DNA of 16,312 nt from HRBIN29 sp034431815 (GTDB lineage: Bacteria; Chloroflexota; Dehalococcoidia; Tepidiformales; Tepidiformaceae): contig DAOUCS010000061.1 in the NCBI GenBank assembly GCA_034431815.1, positions 1 through 16,312 of the forward strand, in the 5' to 3' direction. Shown piece after piece: positions 12,597-16,312 of the stretch. How positions within the stretch are numbered: the stretch's first letter is position 1; each line of letters starts with the position of its first letter. Made by a program: the position numbers and the translations under genes. The notes below the pieces were generated by a model. It did no database searches. It was not told the origin of the DNA and worked only from the letters and a program-made list of their open reading frames with translations.

Positions 12597-14545
12597 TTGT
12601 AGCTCCTCTGGGTGGGCTTCACGTATTCGAAGACGAGCGGCTCCTTCCACAGCCGGGCAGGCTTCCCCACGCCCGTGAACTCCCAGGCGGCCACGTAGGC
12701 GAAGAGGTCATCCCGCCGGAGCGCCTCGTGGTCCGGGGTCTGGTACTCCTCGCGGAAGTGGCACCCGCACGACTCCTCCCGGTGCAGGGCGTCCTGACAC
12801 ATCAGCTCGCCCAGCTCGAAGAAGTCGGCGACCCGCAGGGCCTTCTCCAGCGATTGGTTCAGGTCCTCGGCGCTCCCCGGCACCCGGACGTCCCGCCAGA
12901 ACTCCTCCCGGAGGTCCGACACCATCCGCCACGCCTTCTTCAGCCCCTCCGCGTTCCGGGACATGCCGCAGTAGTCCCAGAGAATCTTCCCCAGCTCCCG
13001 GTGGAACCAGTCGACCGTCCGCGAGCCGTTGATAGAGAGGAGCTTCGCGATGCGCTCGCGCACCTCGCACTCCGTCCGCTCGAACGCCGGGTGGTCGGTG
13101 GGCAGCGGCTTCGTGCCGAGCTGCGGGGCGAGGTCGTTGGCGATGGTGGCGGGCAGGATGAAGTAGCCGTCCGCCAGGCCCTGCATGAGGGCGCTCGCGC
13201 CCAGCCGGTTCGCCCCGTGATCGGAGAAGTTCGCCTCGCCGATGACGAACAAGCCGGGGATGTTGCTCATCAGGTTGTAATCCACCCAGAGCCCGCCCAT
13301 CGTGTAGTGCGGCGCCGGGTAGATGCGCATCGGCACCTCGTACGGGTTCTCGCCGGTGATGCGCTCGTACATCTCGAAGAGGTTGCCGTAGCGCGCTTCG
13401 ATCGTGGCCCGGCCGAGCCGGCGGATGGCGTCGGAGAAATCCAGGTACACCCCGTTCTGCAGCGGGCCGACGCCGTACCCTTCGTCGACCATCCGCTTCG
13501 CCGCCCGCGACGCGACGTCGCGCGGCACGAGGTTCGCGAAGGAGGGGTACATCCGCTCCAGGTAGTAGTCCCGCTCCTCCTCCGGGATCTCGTTCGGCGG
13601 CCGCGGGTCGCCCTTCTGCTTCGGCACCCAGATGCGCCCGTCGTTCCGGAGCGATTCGCTCATCAGCGTGAGCTTCGACTGGTACTCCCCGCTCTGGGGG
13701 ATGCACGTCGGGTGGATTTGCGTGAAGCAGGGGTTCGCGAAGAGCGCCCCGCGCCGGTGGGCGCGCCAGATGGCCGTCGCGTTCGAGCCCTTGGCGTTCG
13801 TGGAGAGGAAGAAGACGTTCGAGTACCCGCCGGTGGCGAGCACCACGGCGTGGGCGCTGTGGCGCTGGATCTCGCCCGTGAGCAGGTTGCGGGTGATGAT
13901 CCCGACCGCCCGCCCCTCGTGCACGACGAGGTCGAGCATCTCCGTGTAGGGGAAGATCTGCACCTGACCCATGGCCACCTGGCGCATCAGCGCCTGGTAG
14001 GCGGCCAGCTCCAGCTGCTGACCCGTCTGCCCGCGGGCGTAGAAGGTGCGGGCTACCTGGGTGCCGCCGAAGGAGCGGTTGTCGAGGAGGCCGCCGTACT
14101 CGCGGGCGAAGGGGACGCCCTGGGCCGTGCAGTGGTCGATGATGCGCACGGAGATCTCGGCGAGGCGGTAGACGTTCGCCTCGCGGGCCCGGAAGTCGCC
14201 GCCCTTGATGGTGTCGTAGAAGAGCCGGAGCGTGCTGTCGCCGTCGTTCTTGTAGTTCTTCGCCGCGTTGATGCCGCCCTGGGCAGCGATGCTGTGGGCC
14301 CGACGCGGCGTGTCGTGGAAGCAGAACGCCTTCACGTTGTAGCCCATCTCCCCCAGCGTGGCCGCTGCCGACGCTCCCGCGAGACCCGTGCCCACGACGA
14401 TGATCTCGAACCGGCGGCGGTTCTGCGGCGCAACCAGCTTCGATTCGAACTGGTGCCGCGTCCACTTCTCCTCGAGGGGCCCAGGCGGGACCTTCCCGTC
14501 CAGGGTCCCGACGGCTTCGAACGTCTCCGCCGCGATGGTCGTCAT
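12593..14545 (-). CDS. sdhA: Succinate dehydrogenase/fumarate reductase flavoprotein subunit
   Basis: 650-residue catalytic subunit of complex II, oxidising succinate to fumarate (or the reverse). The FAD-binding Rossmann motif VVGTGLAGASAA is at residues 50-61. His84 in RRAHSIAAQGGINAA is the expected covalent FAD attachment site. The substrate-binding loop REYGGLLDNRSFGGT and the family block ARTFYARGQTGQQ follow, with LATGGYSNVF and NRLGASALMQGLADGYF (FAD domain) further on. Length and motifs place it in the Bacillus/Wolinella-type SdhA/FrdA group rather than the E. coli group. The ATG at 14545 has a strong GGAGGAGGT 5 nt upstream. It lies 19 nt after sdhC and overlaps sdhB by 4 nt. The direction of catalysis in the cell cannot be settled from sequence. 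Confidence 0.97.
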   Translation of the reverse strand: MTTIAAETFEAVGTLDGKVPPGPLEEKWTRHQFESKLVAPQNRRRFEIIVVGTGLAGASAAATLGEMGYNVKAFCFHDTPRRAHSIAAQGGINAAKNYKNDGDSTLRLFYDTIKGGDFRAREANVYRLAEISVRIIDHCTAQGVPFAREYGGLLDNRSFGGTQVARTFYARGQTGQQLELAAYQALMRQVAMGQVQIFPYTEMLDLVVHEGRAVGIITRNLLTGEIQRHSAHAVVLATGGYSNVFFLSTNAKGSNATAIWRAHRRGALFANPCFTQIHPTCIPQSGEYQSKLTLMSESLRNDGRIWVPKQKGDPRPPNEIPEEERDYYLERMYPSFANLVPRDVASRAAKRMVDEGYGVGPLQNGVYLDFSDAIRRLGRATIEARYGNLFEMYERITGENPYEVPMRIYPAPHYTMGGLWVDYNLMSNIPGLFVIGEANFSDHGANRLGASALMQGLADGYFILPATIANDLAPQLGTKPLPTDHPAFERTECEVRERIAKLLSINGSRTVDWFHRELGKILWDYCGMSRNAEGLKKAWRMVSDLREEFWRDVRVPGSAEDLNQSLEKALRVADFFELGELMCQDALHREESCGCHFREEYQTPDHEALRRDDLFAYVAAWEFTGVGKPARLWKEPLVFEYVKPTQRSYK

Positions 14546-14564
14546 GGCGTACCTCCTCCGTTCC

Positions 14565-15293
14565 TTACGAAATGGCCCCGCTCAGGACGGCGATGGGGAA
14601 CGACACGTTCCCCGCGACGATGACCGCCGCGAACGCGATGGCGAAGCCCCGCCGCCAGGGCTTGAACCGGCCGAGCGTCCACCCGAGCGATTGGAACAGG
14701 CTCCACGCGCCGTGGTAGATGTGCATCCCGAGCAGCAGGTTGGCGACGATGTAGATGCCCGCCACCCACCAGCGGGAGAAGCTCTCCACCACGTTTTCGT
14801 ACGGGTGGCCGGCGACGAAGTTCGGGTTCGCCCACCCCCAGGTGAGGTCCGCCAGGTGGAAGAGCACGAACAGGCCGACAATGACCCCGCTCCAGCGCAT
14901 CGTCCGGGCGGCGTAGTCGGCGGCGCTGTACTTCCGCGGCCCCTGGTACCCGACGGGACGCGCGCGGCGGTTCATGAGCGTGAGGGTGGCGGCCGCGTGG
15001 ATGTGGAGGGCGAAAGCGGCGATGAGCACCACGCGCACTGCCCACAGGAGGCCGCGGTTCGGCACGGCCGGCTCGCCCACCGTGCGGAGCCATTCGCCGT
15101 AGGCGTTCATGTGCTCCGCGCCCTGGTACAGCTTCAGGTTGCCGATCATGTGGAGGAGCACGAACCCGAGGAGGATGATGCCGGTGACGGCCATCACCGC
15201 CTTCTTGCCGACCGCCGAGGCGTAGAAGTCGAGCGGCCAGGCGGCGTAACTGCGGCGGCGGTTCACCACGCGCGGCGCTGAGCTGCTGAGCAT
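14565..15293 (-). CDS. sdhC: Succinate dehydrogenase cytochrome b558 subunit
   Basis: 242-residue membrane anchor of complex II with five predicted helices, as in single-subunit cytochrome b558 anchors carrying two hemes b and a menaquinone/quinone site. Helices lie at about residues 33-50, 82-106, 132-152, 173-193 and 215-238. Candidate heme ligands are His48 (LLHMIGN), the HIH pair in helix 2, a His in LFHLADLTWG and His residues in LLGMHIYHGAWS. No separate SdhD exists or is needed with this anchor type. The ATG at 15293 has GGGAGG 4 nt upstream and opens the operon; a sigma-70 promoter lies about 50 nt upstream. Confidence 0.94.
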   Translation of the reverse strand: MLSSSAPRVVNRRRSYAAWPLDFYASAVGKKAVMAVTGIILLGFVLLHMIGNLKLYQGAEHMNAYGEWLRTVGEPAVPNRGLLWAVRVVLIAAFALHIHAAATLTLMNRRARPVGYQGPRKYSAADYAARTMRWSGVIVGLFVLFHLADLTWGWANPNFVAGHPYENVVESFSRWWVAGIYIVANLLLGMHIYHGAWSLFQSLGWTLGRFKPWRRGFAIAFAAVIVAGNVSFPIAVLSGAIS

Positions 15294-15345
15294 GCTGCCT
15301 CCCGAAGGGGAAATCGCGGGCTGTCGGGCCTGGCGGGCCCTTGCG

Positions 15346-15375
15346 ATCCTACGTCCGCCTTGCGAGGGCGTTCAA
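15346..15375 (-). promoter_or_regulatory. Promoter of sdhCAB
   Basis: On the minus strand TTGAAC (15375-15370), an 18-bp spacer and TAGGAT (15351-15346). Predicted start about 15339, giving a leader of about 45 nt that carries the sdhC Shine-Dalgarno and a small GGGCC/GGCCC hairpin (15326-15340). Confidence 0.55.
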
Positions 15376-15392
15376 TGTAAACCGAATGTGAA
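15376..15392 (-). promoter_or_regulatory. Pho-box-like direct repeat upstream of sdhCAB
   Basis: On the minus strand TTCACA-TTCGG-TTTACA: two TTHACA hexamers with 11-bp periodicity, abutting the -35. The half-site and 5-bp gap match the Bacillus PhoP box pattern and the one-turn spacing is typical of OmpR-family activators. Function is inferred. Confidence 0.4.
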
Positions 15393-15415
15393 TCCATCGA
15401 TTCCGCGCTCGACCG

Positions 15416-15976
15416 TCATCGAAGCTGTCGTTCGCCGGCCCGGTCCCGCCAGAAGAGCAGCCCGATGATCGATTTCCCATCGCGTATTCCCCCCGAGCGT
15501 ACCGCGGCGAGGGCCTCCTCGGGCGTTAGCTCGGTCACCTCGATGTCCTCGTCTGCGTCGCGCTCCCGGCGGCACGGCTCCAGCCCGCTGGCGGCGAACA
15601 GGTGGATGTACTCCGTGGTGTACCCAGGCGCGACATAAAAGCCTCCCAGCGGCTCCAGCACCGCCGCCCGCATCCCGATCTCCTCCTCGAGCTCCCGGCG
15701 GGCGGTTGTCGCCGGGTCCTCGCCCGGCTCCAGCGTTCCGGCGGGGAGTTCGAGCAGCCGTGCGCCCGCCGGGTGCCGGTACTGCTCCACGAACAGGAGC
15801 GTTCCCCGGGCGGTCACGGGGACGACGCATACCGCGCCCGGGTGCACCACGACCTCGCGCACGGCCTCGGTGCCGTCCGGCCATCGGAGGCGGTCGACCC
15901 GCAGCTCGAACAGCCGGCCGCGGTAGGCGGTGTGGCGCTCCGCCACCTCGGGGAGGGGCCGCTCCTGGCCGCTCAT
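15416..15976 (-). CDS. nudF: Nudix hydrolase, ADP-ribose pyrophosphatase type
   Basis: 186-residue cytosolic Nudix enzyme likely hydrolysing ADP-ribose to AMP and ribose 5-phosphate. An N-terminal dimerisation domain (FELRVDRLRWPDG and VVVHPGAVCVVPV) precedes LLFVEQYRHPAGARLLELPAGTLEPGE, a signature of ADP-ribose pyrophosphatases. The Nudix box is complete: a Gly, five residues, Glu, seven residues, then RELEEEIGM. A Pro-Gly pair in FYVAPGYTTEYIHLF about 16 residues after the box matches the ADPRase specificity element. The ATG at 15976 overlaps the sigma factor stop (ATGA), implying translational coupling. The nudF symbol is by family resemblance; related nucleoside-diphosphate sugars are possible substrates. 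Confidence 0.85.
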   Translation of the reverse strand: MSGQERPLPEVAERHTAYRGRLFELRVDRLRWPDGTEAVREVVVHPGAVCVVPVTARGTLLFVEQYRHPAGARLLELPAGTLEPGEDPATTARRELEEEIGMRAAVLEPLGGFYVAPGYTTEYIHLFAASGLEPCRRERDADEDIEVTELTPEEALAAVRSGGIRDGKSIIGLLFWRDRAGERQLR

Positions 15977-16312
15977 TCGAGGAAGTCCCGCAGCTTCCGG
16001 CTGCGGCTCGGGTGGCGGAGCTTCCGGAGCGCCTTCGCCTCGATCTGCCGGATCCGCTCCCGCGTCACGCCGAACTCGCGGCCGACCTCTTCCAGCGTCC
16101 GGCTGCGGCCGTCCTCCAGCCCGAAGCGGAGCTGGAGCACGCGCCGTTCCCGGGCGGTGAGGCTGGCGAGGACGTCCTCCACCTGCTCCCGCAGGAGCTG
16201 CTGGCTGGCGGCTTCGGCCGGTGCGGGGACCGTGTCGTCGGGGAGGAAGTCGCCCAGGTGGCTGTCCTCCTCCTCGCCGATGGGCGTCTCCAGCGACACC
16301 GGCTCCTGCGAG
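15973..16312 (-). CDS. rpoD: Principal RNA polymerase sigma factor, C-terminal part only
   Basis: Last 112 residues of a sigma-70 family housekeeping sigma factor; the rest lies beyond the window and the frame is open to its edge. The visible part begins in region 3.2 (QEPVSLETPIGEEEDSHLGDF, typical of group 1 sigma factors), continues through region 4.1 (LTARERRVLQLRFGLEDG) and ends with the region 4.2 helix-turn-helix (TLEEVGREFGVTRERIRQIEAKALRKLRHPSR) that reads the -35 element. The short C-terminal tail KLRDFLE is normal. GTG at 16299 is an internal Val codon, not a start. It overlaps the Nudix gene by 4 nt. Group 1 (RpoD/SigA) is favoured over group 2 by the exact region 3.2 and 4.2 wording, but the N-terminus is not visible. 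Confidence 0.93.
   Translation of the reverse strand, partial: SQEPVSLETPIGEEEDSHLGDFLPDDTVPAPAEAASQQLLREQVEDVLASLTARERRVLQLRFGLEDGRSRTLEEVGREFGVTRERIRQIEAKALRKLRHPSRSRKLRDFLE

Noticed and set aside
12728..14623. Long open frames over sdhA, antisense (631 codons) and same-strand in another frame (585 codons)
   Set aside because: Both are shadows of sdhA, whose FAD and active-site motifs fix the true frame.
15294..15415. A missing sdhD gene between sdhC and its promoter
   Set aside because: The five-helix cytochrome b anchor serves without SdhD; no coding frame is present in this 122-nt gap.

Overview
The window is 16.3 kb of GC-rich, gene-dense bacterial chromosome carrying mostly conserved housekeeping genes and no mobile element, CRISPR array or rRNA. 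The gene mix suggests a high-GC member of the Chloroflexota, possibly a Tepidiforma-like lineage, with Actinobacteria as the alternative: B12-dependent class II ribonucleotide reductase with NrdR, a three-subunit SdhCAB with a five-helix cytochrome b, an F420-type luciferase-like oxidoreductase, a CaiB/BaiF CoA-transferase, an RskA-type anti-sigma factor and a Gram-positive-style LexA-like box. This placement is an inference from gene content only.

Layout: (1) 1-2786, plus strand: 3' part of an RskA-type anti-sigma factor, overlapping by ATGA with a DUF368/PopT-type membrane protein, then an MFS transporter. (2) 2790-4064, minus: family III CoA-transferase, convergent with the MFS gene. (3) 4189-5079, plus: metal-dependent amidohydrolase of the Amidohydro_2/ACMSD type, divergent from the CoA-transferase. 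(4) 5074-6634, minus: LLM-class oxidoreductase followed by an NrtR-type Nudix regulator, with an anomalous overlap of about 275 bp. (5) 6705-8117, plus: tRNA-Ser(GCU) with its own promoter, then miaB 33 nt later. (6) 8114-11579, minus: a small unknown protein, nrdJ and nrdR. (7) 11796-15293, minus: sdhC-sdhA-sdhB with a clear promoter and hairpin terminator. (8) 15416-16312, minus: an ADP-ribose pyrophosphatase-type Nudix gene overlapping by ATGA with the 3' end of the principal sigma factor gene.

The genes are tightly packed: three same-strand pairs share an ATGA stop/start overlap, and three convergent pairs are separated by 3 nt or less or overlap at their stop codons. Regulatory DNA is concentrated in three intergenic stretches: upstream of nrdJ (LexA-like palindrome), upstream of nrdR (good sigma-70 promoter with a perfect palindrome in its spacer) and upstream of sdhC (promoter preceded by a Pho-box-like direct repeat).

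I do not see a clearly novel multi-gene system. The most useful leads are the possible SOS control of nrdJ, the operator-like palindrome at nrdR, the Pho-box-like repeat at sdhCAB, the altered zinc motif of the anti-sigma factor coupled to a lipid-carrier transporter, and the oxidoreductase reading frame that runs far into nrtR.
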